This document shows, piece after piece, positions 1-16,654 of a stretch of 64,000 nt of DNA. The DNA lies in contig OZ014414.1 in the NCBI GenBank assembly GCA_963965975.1, positions 7,722,730-7,786,729 on the forward strand, written 5' to 3'. Position numbers and translations under genes: made by a program. Source of the DNA: Xestospongia bergquistia (taxonomy: Eukaryota; Porifera; Demospongiae; Haplosclerida; Petrosiidae). The notes under the pieces were generated by a model. It saw nothing but the letters and a program-made list of their open reading frames with translations. It did not search any database and was not told the DNA's origin. Each line of letters starts with the position of its first letter. Within the stretch, counting starts at the first letter, position 1.

Positions 1-2780
1 AGCTCAGTACATGCCATACAAATCCTGCTTGCGATACACTGAATTGTACTACCCTGGGGTACAGGAGCATTTACCAAATACTTCCTTGTTCTAATCCTCC
101 TGCTGTTCACGTCACCTTGTATAATCCTAACAAAGCTGTCATCTTTAATCGTACTATTACTAATAGTACTACTGTGAGGTTACTACTTAATTATCAGTTA
201 ATCATTACAGTCCATCATGATAAACCTGATGCTATTGGACTTGAGGTAAGTAAATGTTCTATAACGAGACTTTAGAACTGTCCTTAATGTACATGCAGAG
301 ATGTCATCACTATAGAGATGGAATAATGTATTAACATATTGACATGGAATTATAGTACTATAGTAATGGCCAATAAAAGTATACATAATATAGTACATTA
401 CTTTAAACAGTAGTACTCTTTCAGTAAAGTTTTTATAAGAGTACTTGTATAGATACTGCTATACCATACTGTTACTATAGTGTTAAATGATAATTGTATT
501 TCTGTTTAATGTGATTTCAACAGTGCTTGATGAATAGGTACTGTGCTGTTTTATTACCATATTACTAACAGCCAATAAGAGTAACAATGCTGTATAGGAA
601 TCTGTTCACATTTAATACTAGTGTCTTAGATATACAGTGAACTTTCTTAATTAAAAGAATCCTGTTTTGTGCTTTCTTAGAGAGGTATCTCACTGAACTA
701 GTTCACTTGGAACAAATAATACTTACTTATATGTTGTATGTACATTACCCAGTAGAGGTGTGCTTATACTCAATAGTGTTATTAGTTACTATACTGAGCA
801 ATCTCCCATCATAGAAATGCTCCTACTTGTTGTTGCTTAGTTCAGTGACAGCCAAGTAGCTTAAACCACTTCACCACCATTGATTTACTCTCATTATGGT
901 TGTTAACATATGAGAGATTATGTAGTAGTAACTGTATGTAGTATTACTACATGTGAGTATTATGGGAATGTTAACACCAATAAGTAATAACATAAACTGA
1001 CCAACACAGATAATCATAATTATTCTAAAATAAAATATGAACATTACATTATTGATAAGACTGTAGCTGTCAAAGTCATTTGTTTCTTTTCTTATAGGCA
1101 ACCTTAAAGACTCCAGGATCATCAACCCCTATCATACCATATACTGAGATCCCAATTGATCGGCGTGATTGTCCATCAGTCACTACTACTGTGTCAGTTA
1201 CTCCAACTACTTCATCATCAGGTTCTATTATTGATATGCACTATATCTTAACACATACAGTACATTTGTAGCTACAATATTAGACATATACATATGTATT
1301 AATAATATACATATATGTGTGTTCATAATGATTGTTGAATTATTAGCAAGCAGATAGTTTTTGAAATTTTTCCAAAGTGGATATTAATTTTACAGAGTTA
1401 AAATTTGGCAATGTCTAAAATTTTTTAATAAAAATGTTAGTGAAAACTCTTTATTTACAAAATTCCCATTAGATAAATGTTATCAACAGCTTTTAATCAG
1501 GCAAAGAACTGCTCCATTAACATTTTTTCATAATAAATTCATAGCTGTCATGCTGAATCAGCAAATTTTTGATTGAGTGTTTGAGCTCATCAACTTATTG
1601 CTTACCATTTTCTGGTAGTTTTCTGAATAATGGTATACATACAGTCTACTGGACTCTTCCTTCCCAAAAAGGTGGAGACAGCTATGCAAGACTATTCCTT
1701 TCCTAAGCTGAATACGTATTTGTAGACTTAGATATATCTTTTGTAACTCTTACTATATCAGTAGTCTCATGATACCAATAGCTCCTTCTAAATGTGCCTA
1801 CATACCACTACAACTGCTTACAAAGAGGACTGTCAAGGTGAATAAAAATTGCTTTAGCTTCAGAATGAAACATTTGCGAAAATTCCTATGTCAAATTTGT
1901 ATGAGGTAATTGTATTTTGTACACACCATAGTTTTATTAGAGCGATCAACTTCAGTCTTGCCTGTACTTTTTTGAACAGTTTTTTAAACTTTCAAGCTTT
2001 TTCTGTTTTCAGCAACCTTTTTGCTCAAAACTTTTGCAATCTCTCTGCCAAGTTTTGTAGCTATAGCTACAAACTATCATTGCTGAGTTAAAACATTTCA
2101 AAATACATTGGCAGATAACACACAGCACTAGTACTGTAACCCTCATACAAACTGAGAGAATCCTGAGTTAATTAGTAATCAAAACATTAATGTCATCAAT
2201 ACTTCCAATATATTTTGTAAGCATGTATGCAATCAAAGTGACAATTAATGGGTTAGAACAATGTACCAATCTAATATATTGCCTAATATGTACCAATTAA
2301 TGTTGTTTTAGTTAACTACAACTATAATATTGAAACACTTTTAATTTAGTTATATTTGATTATGTAAACTATAACTAACTAAAATTGTCTGCTGAGAGAG
2401 TAAAACTAACTATGACTAAAAGTAATCAAAAGACACCAAAACTAACTAATACTAACTAAAAACAAAAACAAACTAGTGCCAACATTGTATTTCCTAATAT
2501 GCATGCACCTTAGTATCACAAATATAGTTATTAACCTTTCCTCCAATGTTCTCTTATTGTTAACCACATTTTTTTACATGCAGGTTCTAAAACTATTAAA
2601 TATGCCATCATTGGTATTGTGGTCTCTACTACTATAGTAATACTGATCTTTGTGTTTGTGATAATGGCTATTGTGTTGATGATAAGAAAATGTCGTCGTT
2701 CAGGTCAATTTAGATTTCAACGTCTTGTATTTAATGTGCAGGATGATGACGATGATGAAAATGATTTCAATAAATTATAA
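1..2780 (+). CDS. Cys-rich repeat single-pass membrane protein, copy A (3' end only)
   Basis: This is the 3' part of a receptor-like gene that starts before the window. Three exons are visible: 1-245 (C-terminal two thirds of a D4-type Cys-rich repeat, ending in phase 0 at GAG|GTAAGT), 1098-1221 (linker, ends in phase 1) and 2584-2780 (TM2 exon, stop at 2778-2780). The TM2 exon encodes about 28 hydrophobic residues followed by the basic stop-transfer stretch IRKCRRSGQ and an acidic tail with a run of Asp. The repeat exon is nearly identical to the D4 exon of copy C, which sets the frame. The linker reads DRRDC where other linkers read DRCDC or DHCLC, so one conserved Cys is Arg. The AATAAA motif overlapping the stop may be the poly(A) signal. 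I do not recognise a named family; an extracellular, glycosylated receptor or adhesion role is inferred from architecture only. Confidence 0.72.
1780..2583. repeat. Conserved intron block preceding TM2 (three copies)
   Basis: The ~800-bp block before the TM2 exon is repeated at about 7260-8073 and 15165-15964. It contains an AACTAAC-rich stretch with partly self-complementary TTTAGTTA/TAACTAAA segments (2310-2470). Conservation is as high as in the flanking exon, consistent with recent duplication of whole units. Confidence 0.7.
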
Positions 2781-3306
2781 AGGCATAATACAGTTATTAT
2801 GTCAGTATTGTTAAGTTGATATTGTTACATTAATTGCATTATGTTGGTATTGTTAAATTGATATTGTTACATTGATAACATTATGTCAGTATTATTAAGT
2901 TGATATCATTATATTAAATGCATATGTCAGTAACATTGTTTTAATACAGTTGATTTTTATTTCACTGATTACATTCATTTACTATTGTTAACTTGCCTTT
3001 GTTTTAGTTTATTGTTTTGTTAATAAATTAGGAATAATGTTACTGTTAAAACAACTATGATAATGAATAATAGTAACCTAAAATAACTTCTAAAAGGAAA
3101 ATAGACAAAGATAAATAAAAGAAGAAACAGTCTTGTTAGGATGATTCAGTGAGTCCATAGTTCAGTAAGAGTCCAGTCAGATAGCGAGAGAGAGACAATA
3201 TGGTGTATTTGAGGTTGTGGCCAGATACAGATTGTAATTATATTTATTTAGCAATGAATATCGTTACGCAAACTCCCGCCCCCTTTTAATGTTTTGCTAA
3301 GAAGAT

Positions 3307-6300
3307 ATGGCAAAGACTTTTCTCCTTTTTGTGGCAACTGGTAAGTAATACTTGTAATATATATATATAAATATGATTATGCTATTTATAACATTTAACC
3401 TGAATAAGTGTATCTCTCTCTCTCTCTCTCTCTCTCTCATAGTGTTCATATCAATTGTTTCATCAGCTCCATCAGATGAACAATGTCAAAGTTTACTTCA
3501 AGTGTCTTCAGAGTGTACACCACATGGTAACTGTACTGGTTTAACATGTGTGAAGACTATATCGATTATATCAGTAACTACCTCATTCACTGTTGAGAAA
3601 TGTCGTGATCCAGTATTAGTCAATGTTATTGTTACTTACATTGGTAACATTTACTATTATACATTTTTCCAATCCACTACTGGAACAATTGGCAGTTACA
3701 CATTCAATTGGATTATGAGTAGGAATGATTCATATGTACAAGTTGAGGTATAGCTGAATTATCATTTATTAATATTACATATTTAATCTGATAACATGAT
3801 ATAATGCAGTCTTTTAATCATGTCAATATACAATACACTCAACTACAAATACATTTAATATTATCAGTGATCAACTGAGATCATGGGCTCCTAATATATG
3901 TTACATTTTGTATAGCCTTAATGTTTAATGTACTATACTAGTACACATAGTTCAACTTTATGTACATTACTATTATCAATTAATAGCCCTATATATGTAA
4001 TGTTTCACTCTGTTTACATGAATATACTTCTATGATGTCTATAATTACTAGTGTGGTTTGCCATTTATGTCTTTACTCATTATATTATTAAATTTTAGAT
4101 ATTTTGTAGTCTTAGTCTTTGATGTAGTAGTGTAAATCAATCAATAAATAAAAGTATGGATGAGTGATTACACACTATTTTGTCTTCTACATTATTTCCA
4201 TAGGGCATCATTACTGTATTTGGGACATCGTATGTTATTATACCATCTACTGTTGTTCCTCTTAATACATCAGATTGTATGTGTCAGTCAATACAAAATA
4301 TTGCAGAGAGTAGTGACATTCCATATGGTGCAGTCTGTGTTAATAACTCTCAATGCACTGGAGTGGACTGTACTATTAGTATTGGAGGCACTATCTACAA
4401 TATTAAAACTAACATTCCACCATGTTCATATCCTCCAGGATTTTTATTTACTGTCAGCCAAACTCAGACTGGTATTGTTGTGTTTAAGGAGTTTTTTAAC
4501 TCCTCTACTAATTCCTCTCTTCTGCTTGGTCTTCCACTATATGTGGTTGTAACTAATAAACCATATTCTATGATCATTAGTGTAAGTATATACTATACAA
4601 CATTAACTACTTAGTCCATTTTAAAAATATATCAGAGTGTGTGTGGGTTTCTTTAAATAAGCAGTAATTTGGTAATGGATACTTTTTATAATGCATTAAC
4701 TAATGTAAGAAGCTAATTTCAAACTGTTTTATGTAGTAAATGGTTGTAAGTGTTACTAATCAAAGTTTTAGTTCACATGCGGCCCTAATATGGTGACCTT
4801 CTGTTACACATGTCTTGCATATGCTATAGTATTTATAATTACTTTTTGTAATAACTACTAGTTTTAGTATATAGTAGATATTGCTTATAATTGGCTTCCA
4901 TTTTTATAGGTTGATCTGTTATATCTTAATGGTACTGTTATTCACCTTATACCACAGTCTCAACTTATTCTGGATAAAAGCATATGTATAGCAGTTACAT
5001 CAGTATCAACATTAGCTACGTCCACTATCATACATTTTAATACATCATCTCCTATACTCACAACAACATTTGTGTCATCCACTCCTGTGCTTGGTGGCAC
5101 ACCTTTTGTTACACCCACTCCTGTACCTATCTCATCAGAAACATGTACCAAACTTAAACAAATAGCAGCAAACCCAATGGTTGGTACATGTACAACCAAT
5201 ACAAGATGTGATACTATCATCTGTTCACTACCTGGATACACTACTACTAGTGAATTCCAGATATTACCTTGTTATAATCCGCCAGCTTTTTATATTGTGT
5301 TAAAAGATCAGAACCAAAACATTCTCTTCAGGAGAATTGTGACTAATAGTTCGATTATCCAATTACCAAGTGGTGGTACCTTGAATGTGACCTTAAAACA
5401 CAAGCACAATAGTCTTGGTGTTGCGGTAAGATTTTGTGAATTGACATGCTAATGTTTAAAGAAAGTAACTTAACAGATTTTGAGAGTTAGGTTTTATAAG
5501 ATACTTAATTCAATATATGCTATAAACTAGAGTCCTTGCATGCAATAATCAAGTAGTCTAACAGGGCTAGTCCCTCTTTGGAGCCATAAGGCTATAGATA
5601 ATTTGTTTTATCTCTTACATATATGTATAGATTGGTGTCATTAGTCCGTTGAAGACTAATATTCTTCCATATACTGAGATACCACTCGATCATTGTCTTT
5701 GTTCACAAGTATCATGTCCATCTCTCCTATCAACAACTACCATAATAGAAAGGAATACCACACTTGCTTCTGTATATACCTCACCTCCCATTGAGACAAT
5801 CAAATCAGGTTTGAGATCAATTTACAAATGAATTGCTTGATTTAAGCAATCCATGGTCAATTAGATTGCATATATAGAGATGTTGAAAACAATAAACATC
5901 ACACTGTTTTATTTGTAATATACATACTAATTGACAATAATATTGTTAATTATGAATTCAAAGTTTTGTTATGATAAAAGAATTTCTATGGATGCTAAAA
6001 TATTGTGTGTAGGGTGGTTACTATAAAACCAAATGATAACAACACTAGATCAACACACACATTCCCTTTTTAAGAAGTTGTTTATTGAACTATATGATCT
6101 ATATATATGTAAAACGCTATAGTAATTAGTAATCAAAACATCATTTGTTTGTAAATATGAAGGATGCATAAAGCCTAAGTGACTATGAATTTGAAAACAA
6201 CTAATATATTTTAATTTTAATAGTGATTTTGCATATTTTTTGTTCAATAATAAATTACATGAGAAACATCAGACAAATTTGAGTTAAAAAGACAGGTACC

Positions 6301-6770
6301 TTCTATAGTCAAGGTATATATGCTACTAAAACTTATTAATACATTATTCAATTTATGGATGCTTCTATATTATGCATAATAACAACACTCAGTAAGGACA
6401 TGTCCCAGGCCTAAAAGTACACTAATATAATAGAATGTATATTGATTAGAGTTTGTTTTATTTATTAGTAACTATAATCTGATTACAAAATAACAACACT
6501 TGTATTAACATTAATTGACAAACTTTATTTATTATTTGCATTATTTTAGGTTCACCTCTTACAACAACTATTGCCATAACAGTGCCTGTGATATTAGCAG
6601 TTATTGTTGTCATAGTAATTATAAGTGTGATCATATTGGTTTTGGTGCTCAAGAAACGACTGAACTATAACCAAGAAAAAGATTTGAATGTCCAGTCAAA
6701 TAAATTTAAAGTTGATATTGACTTGTCTGATAATACACCTGCTGACAAAAAAGAAGACATTGTTTTTTGA
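3307..6770 (+). CDS. Cys-rich repeat single-pass membrane protein, copy B (543 aa)
   Basis: Six exons join in frame: 3307-3340, 3443-3747, 4204-4581, 4910-5425, 5631-5808 and 6550-6770, giving 543 residues. Exon 1 gives MAKTFLLFVAT and exon 2 completes a signal peptide ending near VSSA|PSDEQC. Exons 2, 3 and 4 each encode one Cys-rich repeat with a core of the form NxxCxxxxC (HGNCTGLTC, NSQCTGVDC, NTRCDTIIC), many N-glycosylation sequons and beta-strand-like alternation. Exon 4 adds a Ser/Thr/Pro-rich stalk of about 60 residues. Exon 5 is a linker containing IPYTEIPLDHCLC, and exon 6 has a transmembrane helix rich in Val/Ile, the stop-transfer KKR, and a tail of about 35 residues. All internal repeat introns are phase 0 and the junctions around the signal peptide and TM exons are phase 1. 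The start is supported because every paralogue keeps this short exon with a GTAAGT donor. Family unknown to me; a cell-surface receptor is inferred. Confidence 0.78.
3413..3438 (+). repeat. (TC)13 microsatellite forming the polypyrimidine tract of copy B intron 1
   Basis: A pure TC run of 26 nt ends four bases before the AG acceptor (3441-3442) of the exon encoding the first repeat. The same position carries 114 nt of CT in copy C and short interrupted CT runs in copies D and F. Confidence 0.9.
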
Positions 6771-8073
6771 ATTAGCTATTGTATACTTTTTTATTATAAC
6801 TGTCTTGCTTTTTTTAGAAAATAACTGATATTGATATCTTTAGCAACAATGCTCTACATATATATATGCATACATGATTGTATGGTAGTAGTTCTAATCA
6901 ATATCTTCACAAAACAATAATATATGTAGTATAGTCTCGATCTTTTACTCTTCCAAATTGTTACTGACCATCCCACAATCTGTTATTTGGCTAATTCAGT
7001 TGTTATCAATGCAATGAATCTAAATTTATGATGTAAATTTATTATCACTATTACATGGATTTCAATGTATAGTTTACATCTCATTACTAGGTTGGATACA
7101 GTCTGATATTAATGATGGGAAATTAAAAGACATCAATCAAGACACAATATAATTTTTTGTATTTAAGAATTAAAAAAGACATCAATCAAGACACAATATA
7201 ATTTTTTGTATTTAAGAATTTACTTTGAATGTTTAAATATTCATTATTGTAGGGCATTTCTCCATGGCCTTCTAAATGTGTCTACATACCACTACAACTG
7301 GTTACAAAGAGGACTATCAAGTTGAATAAAAGTTGTAGTAGCTTCAGAATGAAACATTTATGAAAATTCCCACGTCAAATTTGTATGAGGTAATTGTATT
7401 TTGTACAAACCATAGCTTTATTAGAGCAATCAACTCCAGTCTTGCCTGTACTTTTTTTGAACGTTTTTTTTAAACTTTCAAGCTTTTTCTTTTTTCAACA
7501 ATCTTTTTTGTAGAAACTTTTGAGATCTCTTTGACAAGTTTTGTAGCTGTAACTACAAACTATCATTGCTGAATTAAAGCAGTTCAAAGTACATTGGCAG
7601 GTAACACACAGGACTAGTACTGTAACCCTCATCCAAACTGAGAGGAGCCTGAGTTAATTAGTAATCTAAACATTAATATCATTAATACTTACTACATATT
7701 TTGTAAGCATTTATGCAATCAAAGTGACAATTAATGGTTAGAACAAATGTACCAATCTAATATATTGTCTAGTATGTACCAATTAATGTTGTTTTAGTTA
7801 ACTACAACTATATCATTGAAACACTTTTAATTTAGTTATATTTGATTATGTAAACTATAACTAACTAAAATTGTCTGTTGAGAGAATAAAACTAACTATA
7901 ACTAAATAATCAAAAGACACAAAAACTAACTAATACTAACTAAAAATAAAAACAAAAACGAACTAGTGCCAACAATGTATTGCCTAGTATGCGTGCACCT
8001 TAGTATCACAAATATAGTTATTAACCTTTCTTCCAATGCTCTCTTATTGTTAACCACTTTTTTTACACTGCAG
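6771..8073. other. Non-coding stretch between TM1 and TM2 exons of copy B
   Basis: No gene is seen. The first half (6780-7255) matches the flank after the TM1 exon of copy D (20510-21000). From about 7260 the sequence switches to the intron that precedes TM2 in copies A (from ~1780) and C (from ~15165). The switch point, in GGGCATTTCTCCATGGCC, looks like the breakpoint of a deletion that removed the D4 repeat and second linker from copy B. Confidence 0.65.
7128..7220. repeat. Tandem duplication of a ~50-bp AT-rich segment
   Basis: The segment beginning GACATCAATCAAGACACAAT occurs twice in a row here. The equivalent position downstream of copy D (about 20923-20970) has it once, so the duplication is specific to the copy B flank. 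Confidence 0.8.
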
Positions 8074-8270
8074 GTTCTAAAACTATTATATATGCCATCA
8101 TTGGTAGTGTGGTCTCTACTACTATAGTAATACTGATCTTTGTGTTTGTGATAATGGCTATTGTGTTGATGATAAGAAAATGTCGTCGTTCAGGTCAATT
8201 TAGATTTCAACATCTTGTATTTAATGTGCAGGATGATGACAATGATGAAAATGATTTCAATAAATTATAA
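8074..8270 (+). CDS. TM2-type alternative terminal exon downstream of copy B
   Basis: An intact terminal exon follows a CAG acceptor at 8071-8073. It begins with GT TCT (phase 1) and ends with TAA at 8268-8270. It encodes a transmembrane helix (VIMAIVLMIRKCRRSG at its inner end) and the acidic tail ending DFNKL, nearly identical to the TM2 exon of copy A. Copy B has no D4 exon or second linker between its TM1 exon and this exon. The linker exon of B ends in phase 1, so it could splice straight to this exon and give the receptor a different anchor and tail. Whether it is used cannot be told from sequence; it may be a relic of the deleted D4 cassette. Confidence 0.6.
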
Positions 8271-8788
8271 AGGCATAATACAGTTATTATGTCAGTATTG
8301 TTAAGTTGATATTGTTACATTAATAACATTATGTCAGTATTATTAAGTTGATATCATTATATTAAATGCATATGTCAGTAACATTGTTTTAATACAGTTG
8401 ATTTTTATTTCACTGATTACTTTCATTCACTATTGTTAACTTACCTTTGTTTTAGTTTATTGTTTTGTTAATAAATTAGGAATAATGTTACTGTTAAAAC
8501 AAACTATGATAGTGAATAGTAGTAACCTAAAATAACTTCTAAAAGGAAAATAGACAAAGATAAATAAAAGAAGAAACAGTCTTGTTAGGATGACTCAGTG
8601 AGTCCATAGTTCAGTAAGAGTCCAGTCAAATAGATAGAGAGAGAGAGAGAGGAATAGACAATATGGTGTATGTGACAATAAGAGGTTGTGGCTAGATATA
8701 CTGATTGTCTTAACACAATTATAATTATTTATTTAGCAATGAATATTATTACGCTAACTCCCCCCTTTTAATGTTTTGCTGGGAAGAT

Positions 8789-12197
<3,409 letters not shown>

Positions 12198-13172
12198 TTT
12201 GTGAATCAATATTAAAAGTTTTTGTATAGTTTTGTATTAATAAAAAGAAGACATTTCGTGAATTAGTGTTAGAAGCAATTGTATAGTTTTGTATAGTATA
12301 GTTTTGTATTATAACTGTCTTGCTTTTTTTTAGAAAATAAATGATATTGATATCTTTAGCAACAATGTTCTACATATACAGGACATTTTAATAGTACATT
12401 CTTATTGTTTCTATATGCAAAGTTATTAACATTTTTTCCTCATAGATTGATGCAGTTTATAATAATCTAGTCTATCCCCTTGTTCCAAGAACTCTAGAAC
12501 TATAGTACTATAGTAACTGCCCATTAAAGTATACAAATTATAGTACATTACTTTAAACAGAAGTACTCTTTCAGTAAATGTTTTATAAGAGTACTTGTAA
12601 TATGTGCTACAATACTATACTGTTACTATAGTGTTAAATGATTATTGTATTTCTGTTCAATGTGATTTTAACAGTGCTTGATGAATAGGTGCTGTACTGT
12701 TCTATTACTATATTACTAACAGCTAAGAACAGTAACAATGCTGTATAGAAATCTGTTCACATTTATTATTAGTGTCTTGGGTATAGTAAATTTTCTTAAT
12801 TAAAAGAAACCTCTTTTTTTTGCTTTTTAGAGAGGTGTCTCACTGAACTAGTTCACTTGGAACAAATAATACCTAGTTATATCTAGTATATACATTACCT
12901 AGTAGAGCTATACATATACTCCATAGTCTTACTACACTGAACAATCTCACATTACAGAAATGCTTGTTCTACTCATTGTATACTTCAATAAATCTTCAGA
13001 TACAGTAACTGTATGTAGTATTTCTAAATGTGAGTATTATGAGAATTTTAATAGCAATAAATAATGACATGTAATGACCAACACAGATATTAATAATTAT
13101 TCTGGAATAAAATATAGATATTACATTATTAATAAAGATTGCAGCTATCAGTCATTTCTTTCTTTTCTTCAG
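12198..13172. other. Intron-like spacer between TM1 and D4 exons of copy C
   Basis: No coding exon is seen. Much of it (about 12480-13100) is homologous to the spacer after the D4 exon in copies A (~350-1095) and C (~13720-14450). The D4 exon and its following intron therefore arose inside an older local duplication. Confidence 0.5.
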
Positions 13173-16122
13173 GATTCTCAAACCCTATCATACCATATAC
13201 TGAGATCCCAATTAATCGATGTGATTGTGCTAATGTTGTTTGTCCAACAATAACCTATCCACTATCATCATCATCAAATCAAACCCCTCCCACAAACACT
13301 TCTACTCCTGGCTTCTTAGCAACTTGTAATGCAATCAAACATTTGGCCACTCAGTTCAGTACATGCCATGCAAATCCTGCTTGCGATACACTGAATTGTA
13401 CTACCCTGGGGTACAGGAGCATTTACCAAATACTTCCTTGTTCTAATCCTCCTGCTGTTCATGTCACCTTGTATAATCCTAACAAAGTTGTCATCTTTAA
13501 TCGTACTATTACTAATAGTACTACTGTGATGCTACCCCTTAATTCTAAGTTAATCATTGCTGTCCATCATGATAAACCTAATGCTATTGGACTTGAGGTA
13601 AGTAAATGTTCTATAACAAGATTTTAGACCTGTTATTAATGTACATGCAGAGATGTCATCACTATAGAGATGGAATAATGTATTAACATATTGACATGGA
13701 ATTATAGTACTATAGAAATGATTAATATGAGTAACCATAATATAGTACATTACTTTAAACAGTAGTACTCTTTTAGTAAATGTTTTATAATAATTCTTGT
13801 AATAGGTACTGTTATACCATCCTGTTACTATAGTGTTAGATGATAACTGTATTTCTGTTCAATGTAATTTTAACAATGCTTGATAAATAGGCACTGTGCT
13901 GTTTTATTACCATACTACTAACAGCTAATAACAGTAACAGTGCTGTATAGAAATCTGTTCATCTTTAATACTAGTGTCTTAGACATATAGTGAATTTTCT
14001 TAATTAAAAGAATCCTGTTTTGTATTTTAGAGAGGTATCTCACTGAACTGGTTCACTTGGAACAAATAATACTTACTTATATGTTTTGCGTACATTACTT
14101 AGTAGAGCTGTACATATACTCCATAGTCTTATTAGTTACTAAACTGAGCAATCTCCCATCATAGAAATGCTCCTACTTGTTGTTGCTTAGTTCAGTGACA
14201 GCCAAGTAGCTTAAACCACTTCACCACCATTGATTTACTCTCATTATGGTTGTTAACATATGAGAGATTGTGTAGTAGTAACTGTATGTAGTATTACTAC
14301 ATGTGAGTATTATGGGAATTTTAACACCAATAAGTAATAACATAAAATAACCAACACAGATAATCATAATTATTCTAAAATAAAATATGAACATTACATT
14401 ATTGATAAGACTGTAGCTCTCAAAGTCGTTCTTTCAATCTTTCTTATCTTATAGGTAACATTAAAGACTTTAGCATTATCAACCTCTATTATATATACCA
14501 TATACTGAGATCCCAATTGATCGCCATGATTGTCCATCAGTTATAATCACTGTGTCAGTTACTCCAACTACTGCATCACCAGGTTTTATTATTGATATGC
14601 ACTATATCTTAACACATACAGTACATTTGTAGCTACAATATTAGACATATACATATGTATTAATAATATACATATATGTGTGTTCATAATGATTGTTGAA
14701 TTATTAGCAAGTAGATAGTTTTTGAAATTATTCCAAAGTGAATATTAATTTTATAGAGTTAAAATTTGGCAATGTCTAAAATTTTTTAATAAAAAATGTT
14801 AGGGAACTTTCTTTATTTGCAAAATCCCCATTAGATAAATGTCAGCAACAGCTTCTAATCAGGCAAATAACTGTTCATTAACATTTTATCATAATAAATT
14901 TACATGTGTTGTAGCTGTCATGCTGAATTGGTAAATTTTTGATTGAGTGTTTGAGATCATCAACTTATTACTTACCATTTTCTGGTAGTTTTCTGAATAA
15001 CAGTATACATACAGTCTACTAGAGTCTTCTCTCCCAAAAAGGTGGAGGTAGCTATGCAAGACTATTCCTTTCCTAAGCTGCATGCGTATTTTGTAGACTT
15101 AGCTATATCTTTTGTAACTCTTACTATATCAGTAGTCTCATGATAGCAATAGCTCCTTCTAAAAGTGTCTATGTACCACTACAACTGCTTACAAAGTGGA
15201 CTGTCAAGGTGAGTAAAAATTGCAGTAGCTTCAGAATGAAACATTTACGAAAATTCCCACATCAAATTTGTATGAGGTAATTGTATTTTGTACATACCAT
15301 AGCTTTATTAGAGCGATCAACTCTTCAGTCTCACCTGTACTTTTTGGAACAGTTTTTTAAACTTTCAAGCTTTTTCTTTTTTCAGCAACATTTTTGCTAG
15401 GAACTTTTGCAATCTCTTTGCCAAGTTTTGTAGCTGTAACTACAAACTATCATTGCTGAGTTAAAACAGTTCAAAGTGCATTGGTAGGTAACACACAGGG
15501 CTAGTACTGTAACCCTCATCCAAACTGAGAGGAGCCTGAGTTAATTAGTAATCTAAACATTAATGTCATTAATACTTACTACATATTTTGTAAGCATGTA
15601 TGCAATCAAAGTGACAATTAATGGGTTAGAACAAATGTACCAATCTAATATATTGACTAGTATGTACCAATTAATGTTGTTTTAGTTAACTACAACTATA
15701 ACATTGAAACACTTTTAATTTAGTTATATTTTGGTTATGTAAACTATAACTAACTAAAATTGTCTGCTGAAAGAGTAAAACTAACTATAACTAAAGTAAT
15801 CAAAAGACACCAAAACTAACTAATACTAACTAAAAATAAAAACAAAAACAAACTAGTGCCAACATTGTATTGCCTAGTATGCATGCACCTTAGTATCACA
15901 AATATAGTTATTAACCTTTCCTCCAATGTTCTCTTATTGTTAACCACACTTTTTTACACTGCAGGTTCTAAAACTATTATATATGCCATCATTGGTAGTG
16001 TGGTCTCTACTACTATAGTAATACTGATCTTTGTGTTTGTGATAATGGCTATTGTGTTGATGATAAGAAAATGTCATCGTTCAGGTCAATTTAGATTTCA
16101 ACGTCTTGTATTTAATGTGTAG
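13173..16122 (+). CDS. Alternative 3' cassette of copy C: D4 repeat, linker 2, TM2 (disrupted)
   Basis: Exon 13173-13597 starts in phase 1 and encodes a linker-like start (IPYTEIPINRCDC), a Ser/Thr/Pro stretch and a fourth Cys-rich repeat (core NPACDTLNC), ending in phase 0. Exon 14455-14582 is the second linker; relative to copy A it carries 4 extra bases near 14490, shifting the frame to a TGA at 14506-14508. The TM2 exon follows at 15965; its tail is cut by a TAG at 16120-16122 where copies A and B read CAG. The phase-1 donor of the linker at 11449 can join 13173, so the cassette could replace TM1. As written the long form would end before TM2 and be secreted, or be degraded. The conserved exon edges argue that the cassette was functional in the ancestor. 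Confidence 0.62.
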
Positions 16123-16654
16123 GATGATGACAATGATGAAAATGATTTCAATAAATTATAAAGGCATAATACAGTTATTATGTCAGTATTGTTAAGTTGA
16201 TATTGTTACATTAATAACATTATGTCAGTATTATTAAGTTGATATCATTATATTAAATGCATATGTCAGTAACATTGTTTTAATACAGTTGATTTTTATT
16301 TCACTGATTACATTCATTTACTATTGTTAACTTGCTTTTTGTTTTAGTTTATTGTTTTGTTAATAAATTAGGAATAATGTTACTGTTAAAACAAACTGAA
16401 TAGTAGTAACCTAAAATAACTTCTAAAAGGAAAATAGACAAAAATAAATAAAAGAAGAAACAGTCTTGTTAGGATGACTCAGTGAGTCCATAGTTCAGTT
16501 AGAATCCAGTCAGATAGAGGGAGAGAGGAATAGACAATTATGGTGTATTTGATAATAAGAGGTTGTGGCCAGATACTGATTGTAATTATATTTAGTTAGC
16601 AATGAATATTATTACGCAAACTCTCGCCCCCTTTTAATATTTTGCTAGGAAGAT

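Noticed and set aside
1888..2091. 67-codon open frame in the intron before TM2 of copy A
   Set aside because: The homologous intron blocks at ~7380 and ~15255 do not keep the frame, and there is no splice context. It is part of a duplicated intron.
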